NCBI GenBank assembly: GCA_964509475.1 | Contig: CAZDXJ010000003.1 | Span: 1 to 64,000, forward strand | Origin: CAZDXJ01 sp964509475 | Lineage (GTDB): Bacteria > Pseudomonadota > Gammaproteobacteria > Methylococcales > Methylomonadaceae | DNA: 64,000 bases | Reading direction: 5' to 3' | In this document: piece by piece, positions 34,659-42,960 of the stretch | Layout: every line of letters starts with the position of its first letter | How positions within the stretch are numbered: position 1 is the first letter of the stretch | Notes under the pieces: model-generated | What the model saw: only the letters and a program-made list of their open reading frames with translations | What the model was told of the DNA's origin: nothing | Database searches by the model: none | Translations under genes and position numbers: made by a program

Positions 34659-35090
34659 TCAGCGTGTGCGGGCACAGATTTCCGCATCGTCAAAAAAGAA
34701 AGCGATTTCCTGCTGCGCCGTTTCCGGTGCATCGGAACCATGCACCGCGTTTTCATCGATGCTGTCGGCAAAATCCGCGCGAATCGTACCCGCAGCCGCC
34801 TCGGCCGGATTGGTCGCCCCCATCAATTCACGATTTTTGGCAATGGCGTCTTCACCTTCCAACACCTGCACCATAACCGGGCCGGAAATCATGAAAGCAA
34901 CCAGATCATTAAAAAAAGGCCGCTCTTTATGCACCGCATAAAAATCCTCGGCCTGTTCTTTGGTCAGATGCAGCATTTTTGCCGCAATGATGCGCAAACC
35001 GTTTTTTTCAAAACGGCTGTAAATCTCGCCAATGACATTTTTCGCCACAGCATCCGGTTTAACAATTGAGAAAGTACGCTCGATTGCCAT
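34659..35090 (-). CDS. ndk: Nucleoside diphosphate kinase
   Basis: Transfers phosphate from ATP to nucleoside diphosphates through a phosphohistidine. The catalytic His117 lies in 'ENAVHGSDAPE' and the substrate loop in 'GATNPAEAAAGTIRADF'. The 143-residue length is standard. It is the first gene of ndk-rlmN-pilF, and upstream lies the first restriction locus. Confidence 0.97.
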   Translation of the reverse strand: MAIERTFSIVKPDAVAKNVIGEIYSRFEKNGLRIIAAKMLHLTKEQAEDFYAVHKERPFFNDLVAFMISGPVMVQVLEGEDAIAKNRELMGATNPAEAAAGTIRADFADSIDENAVHGSDAPETAQQEIAFFFDDAEICARTR

Positions 35091-35209
35091 TTAAGTCTCC
35101 ATAAATTAAAAAGTTAACTGGTTATTATATAGGAAATAATTACCTGTGACGATTTTTCTCGACCGTTCATCCAACAGTACAGGCAAATTCAACCAAATCC
35201 TGTCAAATA

Positions 35210-37927
35210 TCAAAACCCAAACTGGTTTCTTTCATATCGCTGTATAAAATAGCTCAACGGATTATGCTCTTTCACCTCATCGTGCGGTATCAACAGATAT
35301 TTCCAGGTCTTGCCGCCATTTTTCAGCAGGTATTGACTGGCATTTGCGCACCATTTTATAGCGGCATCGGCTTTGGTTAATACCTTGGCATCTTGCATCT
35401 CATTCCGCGCCTTGGTTTCCACCATCAACACACCGTCCTCTGTTTCAGCAACAAAATCCGGGATATATTCAGGATATTCCGCACCGTCCCGATAGTAAAT
35501 TTTGAACTGGCCTTTGGCAGGTTTAAACCATTTTTGTGCATCCCGTTCCAGAATAACGGCAAAACGGCGCTCGGTATCGGAATCGAATTTTTGCAAGGGA
35601 TACAGGCAGCGGCTAAAACCGGCAAACAACATTTGTTTGATTTTTTGTTTTGTCGTCACGGTATCCCTATAGTTATGGGGTGATTGCCCGGCGGCTATGG
35701 TATAGGCGCATTTTTTTAACGGCGTAAAGCCGCTGCGCACTTCCACTTCATAACGGGCCGCCTTTTCCCAAAAGTGTTCGGCCATTTGTGCATGGATCGT
35801 TTTGGCAATGAGTTGACGGTTACCACTCAAGACATTTTTAACTTCATCTTCAGATAAATAACCACGAAGATGTTTAACTGCTTCCCTAGCCAAATCATAA
35901 ATTAAGTCTGCATGTTCATCGTAGGAAATATCGTCATAATCAATCAAAGCGTGAACAATAAAGTCTTCCGGTTTCTGAGTAATCATTTCACTTCGCGCAG
36001 AGAGTGTATCTTGTTCATTGGTTTCAAGGCTTTGAATGACAATATCGCGCATCGCCGGTTGCAGATTCAAGGCCGTTAAATCCAATGTAAACGGATGATA
36101 GCCATAAGTGACTTCGCCCTTTGGCAGCACAACCACGCGCGGAATATCGATGATCTGCTGCACGACGAGTTGTGTGGTTTTTGTCACCACAGTCACCAAA
36201 TCCACTGTTTCTTGTTCCTCAAGCAAACATTGTTGCTGCCCGGTTAACTGTTCGGCAACGGCGGCAACCAATTCTTGCTGTACCGGCTCATTTAACAACG
36301 CCTGGCTGGTTGGGACTTGTTGCGGCTTATGCTGCAAACGGTTAATGAACTGTATGGCTACCTTGGCGACTTCGGTTTCAGCCACGCCATTAAAAACCGG
36401 CTTGAAGGACTCAGGCGCAGGATAAACCGTGCCTTTGCTGCCGGTATTCACTGCCCCGCTAATCAGGCTGTCCACATTGGAACCGATTTCGATGCTTTCT
36501 ATCGCCTCATCCTGTTCCGGCGCGTCCAGAATCACTTGTTTCAAGCGCAGGGGGTTTTCAGGATTATTGGCTTCATCGACAATTTCCTGGAAACGATCAT
36601 GGGCGACGATATTCAGACGGTCTACTGCCGTCACCCCGGTTCTTTTGCCGTAAGGTAGACGCAATCCCCGGCCAATGGACTGTTCAATCAAAGTGCGGGC
36701 ATTGGCGGCTCGTAGCGGCACAATGGTATAAAGATTGGTTACATCCCAGCCTTCCTTCAGCATATTGACATGAATGACCACTTCTGTTGGTTCATCAACA
36801 CTTTCAACCGCCAGCAAGCGGGCAATCATTGCTTCTTCCGCCGTGCCCGATTTGCTGCTATCCACTTGAATGATTTTGCCGCGATAACGGCCGCCAAAAA
36901 ATTCATCGGACTCCATCAAATTCAATAATGAACCCGCATGAGTGGTGTCGCGGGCAATAACCAGCATAAATGGCTTGACAACATTTACCTCATTTTCGTG
37001 GGCATAGGTTAACAGCTCCATTTTGGTAGCTTCATGCAAGCGGATGCCGTCCATTAATTTGATGGTTTCCACTTCCTCTTTATTGTGGTTTTTGGCATCA
37101 AAATTTCGTTGCGTGACGACAGCAGGTTCTTTGACAAAACCATCCTCCATTGCCCTAGCTAATGGATAGTCCACCACCACATTCTTAAACGGCTTGGCGC
37201 CTCGGTTAGTTTCCACAAAAGGCGTTGCGGTCAGCTCCAGACCAAACAAAGGATTCAGTTCATTCAATGCCCGCACCCCGGCGCTGGCCCTATACCGGTG
37301 TGATTCGTCCATCAGCAAAACCAAATCCGGCAATCCTGCCAGATAGTTAAAATAACTATCCCCCAGGTATTCAGAAAGACGCTTGATGCGAGGCGATTTA
37401 CCGCCGCGCACTTCGGAATTGATTTTGGAGATATTGAAAATATTAATCGTGACCGGGGTAAACAAATCAGTGCTATAACGGCCTTTCTGCTCATAATCAT
37501 CGCCGGTGACAATGGCAGGTGTATTGACCGCAAACTCGGCAATACCCTTAAATACATACTTGGGTGAATGCGGGGTGAAATCCTGAATCAGCTTGTTATA
37601 AATGGTCAAATTCGGCGCCAGAACAAAAAAATTGCGTATACCTTTGGCCAAGTGCAGATAGCTGATAAAAGCGCCCATCAAACGGGTTTTACCGACTCCG
37701 GTCGCCAGCGCAAAACAAAGTGATGGAAACTCGCGTTCAAAATCCGACAGGGTAGCAAACTGCGCTTTCAAGGCTTGCAGAATTACCCCGACATCGCGTT
37801 TGCGATTGAGCATACCGGGGGCTGATTGCAAAGCCGTTGCCAAAGCCTCCAGCGATTCACGTTGTGGACTGCGTAAACTCAAGCGCCCCGATACATTATT
37901 CAACACTCGACTATTCATTTCTTTCAT
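35210..37927 (-). CDS. res: Type III restriction endonuclease Res subunit
   Basis: A superfamily 2 helicase-nuclease that translocates from two inverted unmethylated sites and cuts. In 905 residues it has motif I 'ATGVGKT' (residues 75-81), motif II 'DESH' (207-210), an 'IGRGLRLPYG' motif VI, and a C-terminal PD-(D/E)XK nuclease pattern with 'IPDFVAE' and 'MVETKARNEM' at about residues 815-840. ATG 37927 is used and ATG 37918 is also possible. Its partner mod lies upstream, separated by a transposase and two REP hairpins, so the usual tight mod-res coupling is broken. Confidence 0.9.
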   Translation of the reverse strand: MKEMNSRVLNNVSGRLSLRSPQRESLEALATALQSAPGMLNRKRDVGVILQALKAQFATLSDFEREFPSLCFALATGVGKTRLMGAFISYLHLAKGIRNFFVLAPNLTIYNKLIQDFTPHSPKYVFKGIAEFAVNTPAIVTGDDYEQKGRYSTDLFTPVTINIFNISKINSEVRGGKSPRIKRLSEYLGDSYFNYLAGLPDLVLLMDESHRYRASAGVRALNELNPLFGLELTATPFVETNRGAKPFKNVVVDYPLARAMEDGFVKEPAVVTQRNFDAKNHNKEEVETIKLMDGIRLHEATKMELLTYAHENEVNVVKPFMLVIARDTTHAGSLLNLMESDEFFGGRYRGKIIQVDSSKSGTAEEAMIARLLAVESVDEPTEVVIHVNMLKEGWDVTNLYTIVPLRAANARTLIEQSIGRGLRLPYGKRTGVTAVDRLNIVAHDRFQEIVDEANNPENPLRLKQVILDAPEQDEAIESIEIGSNVDSLISGAVNTGSKGTVYPAPESFKPVFNGVAETEVAKVAIQFINRLQHKPQQVPTSQALLNEPVQQELVAAVAEQLTGQQQCLLEEQETVDLVTVVTKTTQLVVQQIIDIPRVVVLPKGEVTYGYHPFTLDLTALNLQPAMRDIVIQSLETNEQDTLSARSEMITQKPEDFIVHALIDYDDISYDEHADLIYDLAREAVKHLRGYLSEDEVKNVLSGNRQLIAKTIHAQMAEHFWEKAARYEVEVRSGFTPLKKCAYTIAAGQSPHNYRDTVTTKQKIKQMLFAGFSRCLYPLQKFDSDTERRFAVILERDAQKWFKPAKGQFKIYYRDGAEYPEYIPDFVAETEDGVLMVETKARNEMQDAKVLTKADAAIKWCANASQYLLKNGGKTWKYLLIPHDEVKEHNPLSYFIQRYERNQFGF

Positions 37928-37930
37928 TCC

Positions 37931-37992
37931 GTAGGTGCAAATTCATTCGCATTGTTACCTTGTTTTAATCGTGCGAATAAATTCGCACCTAC
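37931..37992. repeat. REP hairpin pair between transposase and res
   Basis: GTAGGTGCAAATTCATTCGCA (in part, from 37931) is inverted relative to TGCGAATAAATTCGCACC at 37972, giving a two-armed imperfect palindrome. It is nearly the same as 38457-38522. Its right edge supplies the TAG stop of the transposase (37989-37991). Confidence 0.9.
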
Positions 37993-38441
37993 AACCACAT
38001 TGCATCCCAATGGGGATAATTGCCAATTTGTTTAACCAACCCAGCGCGTAACGGATTCGCCACCATATAACGGGCAATTCCCCGCACATCCTCTTCTTCA
38101 CGTAAAGCATGGTCATGATAAGCCTTCTGCCAAACAGCGCCTTGACGGTTTAAATATTGATTTAACCTATGCGCTGAACGGCCTTTAAATAATCGCATAA
38201 CTTCACTCAGGGCCTTAACCTCCAATAACTGAAACAACCAATGCACATGATCCGGCATCACCACCCAGGCCATTGAATTAACAATCCCGACGGTATGTAA
38301 TTGTTTCATTTCATTAATTACCAACCTTGCACAATAAAAGTCCGAAAACAAAGCCGATGATCGGTCTGCCAAAACACAAGTCACAAAATAAGCTCGCCCG
38401 GCTTCACTAAACCGGCCTTTACGCAAATCATCATAAGGCAT
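37989..38441 (-). CDS. REP-associated tyrosine transposase (RAYT, IS200-like Y1)
   Basis: A 150-residue HUH single-strand transposase domain. The metal-binding HUH motif is 'HVHW' (His65, His67) and the likely nucleophile is Tyr108 in 'KAYHDHALR'. The C-terminal 'RYMVANPLRAGLV' is typical of TnpA_REP proteins. RAYTs are domesticated relatives of IS200 enzymes that act on REP hairpins. This one is bracketed by two such hairpins. The start ATG 38441 has GGGGTGAT upstream. Confidence 0.92.
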   Translation of the reverse strand: MPYDDLRKGRFSEAGRAYFVTCVLADRSSALFSDFYCARLVINEMKQLHTVGIVNSMAWVVMPDHVHWLFQLLEVKALSEVMRLFKGRSAHRLNQYLNRQGAVWQKAYHDHALREEEDVRGIARYMVANPLRAGLVKQIGNYPHWDAMWL

Positions 38442-38456
38442 AAATCACCCCAATAT

Positions 38457-38522
38457 GTAGGTGCGAATTTATTCGCATTAAAATAAGACATTGTTTTTTC
38501 GTGCGAATAAATTCGCACCTAC
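38457..38522. repeat. REP hairpin pair between mod and transposase
   Basis: GTAGGTGCGAATTTATTCGCA (from 38457) is inverted relative to TGCGAATAAATTCGCACC (from 38502). It matches 37931-37992. The last four bases of the element make the TAG stop of mod (38519-38521). Confidence 0.92.
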
Positions 38523-40141
38523 ATGAACAAGTCATTTTGTTCCGGCTCCTGGCTGGTTTTTTCCATCGGCGGCAAATTGGCAATATTTAAACTGTAATCA
38601 TCATGCGCCCATTCGCAGCGGGACATGAGCATTTTGGGGATTTTTTTCAGGGTCAGATTCGGGAAGCGATCCGGCTTGCAGCGGAACGCGGCGCAGCAGA
38701 CCAGCAGCGAACGATTAGGCCCGACTTCTTCGGAGAGTTCCTGCAATTGCGCCACCGACAGGTTTTGCGTGGTAACGTAAATAAAATCCAACTCGGTGGA
38801 ATAACCGTGATTCCACCATTGACTATCCGACGGCGCATAGCTAAAGCCTTCCAGCTTGCATAAGGCTTCCGCCAGCATCGCCGGATTGTAGGCCTTGTTG
38901 ACCACCCAGTTGCCCCAGCGGTCTTTTTCCAGCAGCGACGGCGCCAGCGAGTAATAACGAAAACCGCCGCCGCCCTGCCAGTTGACCGCTTTGCTGATGC
39001 CGCCCTGATCTTCACCGTCAATGACTTTCTGTAAACGCGGGATGATATGGGTATGACAGTGTTCACCCAGTTCGATCATGATCCAGCGGCGGCCCATTTT
39101 ATGGGCAACTGCGCCGGTGGTGCCGGAGCCGGCGAAGGAATCGAGAACCAGATCGCCAGGGTTGGTGGCAATATGGATTATTCTTTCCAATAAGGCTTCA
39201 GGTTTTGGTGTTGCAAAAGGAATCTCAAACATTTTTTTTTGTTCCGTCATTGCATTTTGAGTACTTCCAGTTTCAGAAAAATGCCAGATACTTCTTGGTA
39301 CTACGGGAGCTGCTTGTGACAAAAACCTTTTGAGACGAGGAGATTTTGATTTACCATCTTTCCCCCAATAAAGTAATTTTTTAGCTTCATTTTTTTTATG
39401 GGTTTCTAAGCCATACCTCCAAGTAAGTGTTTTTGGAGGGTATACTTCAACGCCAGTATTCGGGTTAATTATTGGGTAGTAAAGATTAGGGCGCTCATTC
39501 CTTGTCTTATTTCCGGTATATGTGATTGAATTCCATGCTCCTCTTGGATCATTGTCTGGGTTTTTATAGGACGAATTATTTTCTTCAGAACGGTTTAATT
39601 TGTTTAACCTCCATTTTTCTTTTACCTTAGCAAATACCAAAATATAATCATGATCCGAACTAAAATACTTTGCATCGTTTGCTGGTGATACTCTTTTTGC
39701 CCATGTAATAGATGCAACAAAATTCTGCCGTCCAAAAATCTCATCACACAACACCTTCAAATAATGCGCCTCATTATCATCAATCGTAACCCATAACGAC
39801 CCATCATCGGATAGCAGATTGCGGATAATCTCCAAACGGTCACGCATCAGCGATAACCAAAGCGAATGCTCCAAACCATCGTCGTAATGGGTAAAGGCGC
39901 TGCCGGTATTATAGGGCGGGTCGATAAACACACATTTCACCTTACCCGCATATTCCTGTTCCAGCGCCTTCAACGCCAGCAGGTTATCGCCAAAAATCAG
40001 CTTGTTGTCAAACAAATCATTGTCACTGACGCGGTGTTTGGCATGATAGGATTTCTCCGGGTCTTCCAGTAAAATCCGCGGCTCCAGTTTTGGCCGTTTG
40101 TCCTTGCCGATCCAGGTCAGTTCCAGTTTGGTTTTGCTCAT
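38519..40141 (-). CDS. mod: Type III DNA-methyltransferase Mod subunit (adenine N6, beta class)
   Basis: It methylates one strand of a short asymmetric site and gives the complex its specificity. Start ATG 40141 has GGAG upstream, giving 540 aa from 'MSKTKLELTW'. The catalytic motif IV 'DPPYNTG' is at residues 74-80 and the SAM motif I 'FAGSGTT' at 336-342, the order of the beta class. The segment coding for about residues 140-320, where the target-recognition domain lies, is clearly AT-richer than both flanks. Its stop codon lies within a REP hairpin. Confidence 0.92.
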   Translation of the reverse strand: MSKTKLELTWIGKDKRPKLEPRILLEDPEKSYHAKHRVSDNDLFDNKLIFGDNLLALKALEQEYAGKVKCVFIDPPYNTGSAFTHYDDGLEHSLWLSLMRDRLEIIRNLLSDDGSLWVTIDDNEAHYLKVLCDEIFGRQNFVASITWAKRVSPANDAKYFSSDHDYILVFAKVKEKWRLNKLNRSEENNSSYKNPDNDPRGAWNSITYTGNKTRNERPNLYYPIINPNTGVEVYPPKTLTWRYGLETHKKNEAKKLLYWGKDGKSKSPRLKRFLSQAAPVVPRSIWHFSETGSTQNAMTEQKKMFEIPFATPKPEALLERIIHIATNPGDLVLDSFAGSGTTGAVAHKMGRRWIMIELGEHCHTHIIPRLQKVIDGEDQGGISKAVNWQGGGGFRYYSLAPSLLEKDRWGNWVVNKAYNPAMLAEALCKLEGFSYAPSDSQWWNHGYSTELDFIYVTTQNLSVAQLQELSEEVGPNRSLLVCCAAFRCKPDRFPNLTLKKIPKMLMSRCEWAHDDYSLNIANLPPMEKTSQEPEQNDLFM

Positions 40142-40170
40142 TTTTTCTCCATTACCACCTAAATACATTT

Positions 40171-40221
40171 GCGACAAATTCGCACAAAATATTAACGCAC
40201 TCAGCAAGGTGAATTTGTCGC
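40171..40221. repeat. REP-related hairpin upstream of mod
   Basis: GCGACAAATTCGCA and its inverted partner GAATTTGTCGC resemble the arms of the REP pairs flanking the transposase, with CGACAAATT in place of CGAATAAATT. It could be a variant target of the same transposase. Confidence 0.55.
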
Positions 40222-40493
40222 CCCTGCACAATGTCTGATGGGATTGACCGGGAATAAACAAATTACCCCAATAGAATCGTGATTCTCATCGTGCCGATGC
40301 CAGTTTGCCGACCCTCTCCCCATCACTGTATCCGGCAGAAATAGAGAGGCCGCTTTGAATGCAATTGTTTCTTATTATTAAACTATATGTTAAATATAAT
40401 TACTATTGTAAACAACCAAGCCCAGATGTATAGTATGCGCCATACACAAGGCCAACAACCGGCGTAACGATTCAGCGTACTGGCAAAAAGTCC

Positions 40494-40617
40494 GGTAACG
40501 GCTCAGATTGCCCCCCGTTTTGCGTCAAATCAAGGCGGAAGGGCGCGGTTTACATCGGTAAATGAGCACTTCCAACGCAGAGTTGGCGCAAATAAGGGGG
40601 TAAGCTGAGCCGTTACC
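40494..40617. repeat. 124-bp palindromic intergenic element
   Basis: Perfect 13-bp ends GGTAACGGCTCAG and CTGAGCCGTTACC are followed inward by a CCCCCC/GGGGG pair and TTGCGTCAA/TTGGCGCAA. The GC-rich interior is non-coding. It looks like a MITE or REP-type element, with no second copy in this window. Confidence 0.7.
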
Positions 40618-40670
40618 AACCGGCTTTGTTATGATTTTGACTATCACAACTTTAATATAGGTAAAAAACG

Positions 40671-40823
40671 ATGAATACAATGACTAAAGATATTGCATTG
40701 GGCACAATGTTTATTGCTGGAACCTGGGGTTTTATCTCAGGCCAGTTTATTATTTCCGCGCTTTTATTCGCCAGCGCCGCGATTTTCAGCAATATCGCGC
40801 TGCAAACCCGGCATTCCGATTAA
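40671..40823 (+). CDS. Small membrane protein, hypothetical
   Basis: A 50-residue ORF starting at ATG with ATAGG about 9 nt upstream. It encodes a short polar start ('MNTMTKDIA') and an almost continuous hydrophobic stretch of about 30 residues that could form two short helices, ending in a polar tail. I do not recognise the family. It converges with the heptosyltransferase gene and overlaps its last codon by 4 bp. Clean hydrophobic composition and a ribosome site make it plausible. Confidence 0.5.
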   Translation: MNTMTKDIALGTMFIAGTWGFISGQFIISALLFASAAIFSNIALQTRHSD

Positions 40824-41887
40824 TTTCGACGGCCAAGAAGCTCAGCAGCGGCCTTGCTGATCCGGGTTTCGATGGCAAGCATACAAATCCAATTCTGGCA
40901 GGATCGCTTATAGCACGCCAGACATTGGATATCGGGCTTTTGTACAATCCGTGACAAGCTGCCCCAGGGACCCACCCGGGAGGGTCGGGTCGGCCCAAAC
41001 ACAACAACAACCGGCGTATTCACCGCCGAGGCGATATGTCCCGCCGCCCCTTCACTGCACATCAACACATCCGCCATTTTGATCAGGCTGATCAACTGCT
41101 GCAAATTGGTAAGCCCGGCAAGATTGTAAATGCGTTGTTTAATCGTTTCCGGCAGATTCACTTTTTTGATCGCCCGATCAATCCCGGCTTTATGCTCGGC
41201 GGTTGCAATAAATGCGAAACAACATTGCGGCCGGGCATCCGCCAGTTGCCGAATACTCTGCAACCAGGTTGACAGAGGTACATTCTTGGTTGACCAGGAC
41301 GTAAAAGGGCTGATCAACACCAATTGCCGCTTGTCATCTTGCAAAATCTGCCGGATTTGCCCGGGAATAATCCGGTTCAGGGAAAACTCTGCATCGGGCG
41401 CTGAATAAATGCGGGGAAAATCCGCACTTGCATCGATACCAGCAAGCGCCAACGTGCCCCTTAATTCCATCAAGGCATGATCATTGCGATCCGGGTTGCG
41501 GAAATTCTTTAACAAGGGTTTTTTCCGGCCTTTGATGAATTTGGCCTTGGCACGCGCCGCATAGAGGAACAACGCGCTGCGCTCGATGCCTTGTAAATCA
41601 ATCGCCAGATCATATTCCTGCTGACGGATTTCCTTGATCAACGCCTTGATGGCCTGGGCCATGCGCGGCAAATTGCGTTTCGATTGGCGCAGCAAGGCAC
41701 GGAAACGCTGGTGTTCATAAAAAAAGAAACGCTGGATATGGGGATTAAATTGCAGAACCGGATAGCAGGCGCGATCCACCATGAAATGTATTTCAGCCTG
41801 CGGCCACTGTCTGCGGATTGCTTCCAGGGCCAAGGTTGCGTGTATGACATCACCCAGCGAAGTCTGTTTAATCAACAAGATCTTCAT
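40820..41887 (-). CDS. Lipopolysaccharide heptosyltransferase family protein (GT9)
   Basis: A 355-residue glycosyltransferase of family 9, which adds heptose from ADP-heptose to the lipopolysaccharide inner core. The N terminus 'MKILLIKQTSLGDVIHATLAL' (in part) is the family hallmark and is closest to heptosyltransferase I (WaaC). The acceptor and donor regions contain 'AIDLQGIERSAL' and 'VLMCSEGAAGHIASAVNTP', with 'VVVFGPTRPSRVGPWG' near the end. It acts at the inner face of the cytoplasmic membrane. WaaC is the best guess, but WaaF is possible. Confidence 0.85.
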   Translation of the reverse strand: MKILLIKQTSLGDVIHATLALEAIRRQWPQAEIHFMVDRACYPVLQFNPHIQRFFFYEHQRFRALLRQSKRNLPRMAQAIKALIKEIRQQEYDLAIDLQGIERSALFLYAARAKAKFIKGRKKPLLKNFRNPDRNDHALMELRGTLALAGIDASADFPRIYSAPDAEFSLNRIIPGQIRQILQDDKRQLVLISPFTSWSTKNVPLSTWLQSIRQLADARPQCCFAFIATAEHKAGIDRAIKKVNLPETIKQRIYNLAGLTNLQQLISLIKMADVLMCSEGAAGHIASAVNTPVVVVFGPTRPSRVGPWGSLSRIVQKPDIQCLACYKRSCQNWICMLAIETRISKAAAELLGRRN

Positions 41888-41930
41888 CCAGGCAAGATAC
41901 CGGAAAAGAGCCGGCGGTAAAGCCTCGAAC

Positions 41931-41955
41931 CGGCGGAACGATTGCTGTTCCGCCG
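41931..41955. repeat. Perfect GC-rich hairpin between secF and the heptosyltransferase
   Basis: A 9-bp perfect stem, CGGCGGAAC with GTTCCGCCG, has a 7-nt loop. No T run follows on either strand, so it is not a classical terminator. It could stabilise the 3' end of the secF message. Confidence 0.5.
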
Positions 41956-41998
41956 CGAACTATGGTTATTGCTCATGATCCCGCCACGGCAAAAAACG

Positions 41999-42022
41999 GT
42001 AGGAGCGGCTTTAACCGCGATT
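41999..42022. repeat. REP-like 'GTAGGAGCGGCTTTAACCGC' unit at the secF stop
   Basis: A short GCGG..CCGC hairpin preceded by GTAGGA resembles the common gammaproteobacterial REP text 'GTAGGAGCGGC'. It overlaps the secF stop codon (42021-42023). The transposase-linked REPs at 38 kb end in the same GTAGG but differ otherwise. Confidence 0.5.
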
Positions 42023-42947
42023 AAGGCAAATGGTCGATCTCGCTGCCTTCTTTTTCCGGCACCATCAAGTCCTCCTTGCTGATGCCCAGAGCCAAAACTA
42101 CAGGACTTGCGACATAGATCGAAGAATACGTTCCAATCAGAACCCCAACCAATAACGCAATGGCAAAATTGTGAATGATTTCACCACCCAATACCGCCAG
42201 CGCAATCAAAACCAGAATGGTGGTCAGTGAGGTCATCAAGGTTCGGCTCAAGGTCTGGTTCAAGGAAATATTCATGATTTGCTCGGCCGATCCTTTTCTC
42301 AGTTTACGGAAATTTTCCCGGATGCGGTCATAAACCACAATGGTATCGTTCAATGAATAACCGATCACGGCAAGGATTGCCGCCAACACGGTCAAATCAA
42401 ATTCAATGGACAAGACCGAAAAAAATCCCAGCGTGATGATGACATCATGAATCAAGGCCGCCACCGAACCCAATGAAAATTTGTATTCAAACCGCCAGGC
42501 AACATAAAGCAGAATACCAAACATGGAATACAACAGCGCCAAACCGCCGTCTTCGGCCAGCTCATCGCCAACCTGAGGCCCGACAAACTCAACCCGGCGC
42601 AGATCCGCAGGCTCGGAAGTTTCCTTGTTGATGGTTTCCAGAACCTTGGAACTCAATTGCGCATTGCTGATATTTTGCATCGGTTTAAGCCGGATCAGCA
42701 CATCCCTGGCGGTACCGAAATGCTGTACCGTGGCGTTGGCAAAGCCGTTTTTTTCCAGAGCAGTGCGCAACACCGATAAATCGACCGGTTGCGGGTAACC
42801 CACTTCAACCAGGGTTCCACCGGTAAAATCGATGCCCAGTTGCAAACCTTTGGCCGCCAATGAAATCAACGAAACCAAAAGCAACAAGCCAGAGAACATA
42901 AAAGCCAGCTTGCGCTTGCCCAGAAAATCTATATCTTGTTTAAGCAT
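42021..42947 (-). CDS. secF: Protein translocase subunit SecF
   Basis: An inner membrane RND-like subunit that, with SecD, uses the proton gradient to finish protein export. Its 308 residues contain an N-terminal helix, the periplasmic domain with 'GIDFTGGTLVEV', and the five-helix C-terminal bundle with 'VIGYSLNDTIVVYDRIREN' (in part). It follows secD by 13 nt. Confidence 0.97.
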   Translation of the reverse strand: MLKQDIDFLGKRKLAFMFSGLLLLVSLISLAAKGLQLGIDFTGGTLVEVGYPQPVDLSVLRTALEKNGFANATVQHFGTARDVLIRLKPMQNISNAQLSSKVLETINKETSEPADLRRVEFVGPQVGDELAEDGGLALLYSMFGILLYVAWRFEYKFSLGSVAALIHDVIITLGFFSVLSIEFDLTVLAAILAVIGYSLNDTIVVYDRIRENFRKLRKGSAEQIMNISLNQTLSRTLMTSLTTILVLIALAVLGGEIIHNFAIALLVGVLIGTYSSIYVASPVVLALGISKEDLMVPEKEGSEIDHLP

Positions 42948-42960
42948 GTTTTATATCCCT

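Larger units (their letters stand above)
40142..40670. other. 529-base gap with palindromic repeats
   Basis: No gene was found. It holds a REP-related hairpin at 40171-40221 (GCGACAAATTC with GAATTTGTCGC), an AT-rich stretch around 40370-40430, and a 124-bp palindromic element at 40494-40617. The mod promoter must lie in the first part, but I cannot assign boxes with confidence. Confidence 0.6.

Noticed and set aside
37931..38522. Possible CRISPR array from the repeated GTAGGTGCGAA units
   Set aside because: Only two inverted pairs are present, separated by a transposase gene, with no regular spacers. They are REP elements. No CRISPR array was seen elsewhere.
41931..41955. Hairpin as a terminator of secF
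   Set aside because: The stem is perfect but there is no T run on either strand, so it is listed as a hairpin repeat only.
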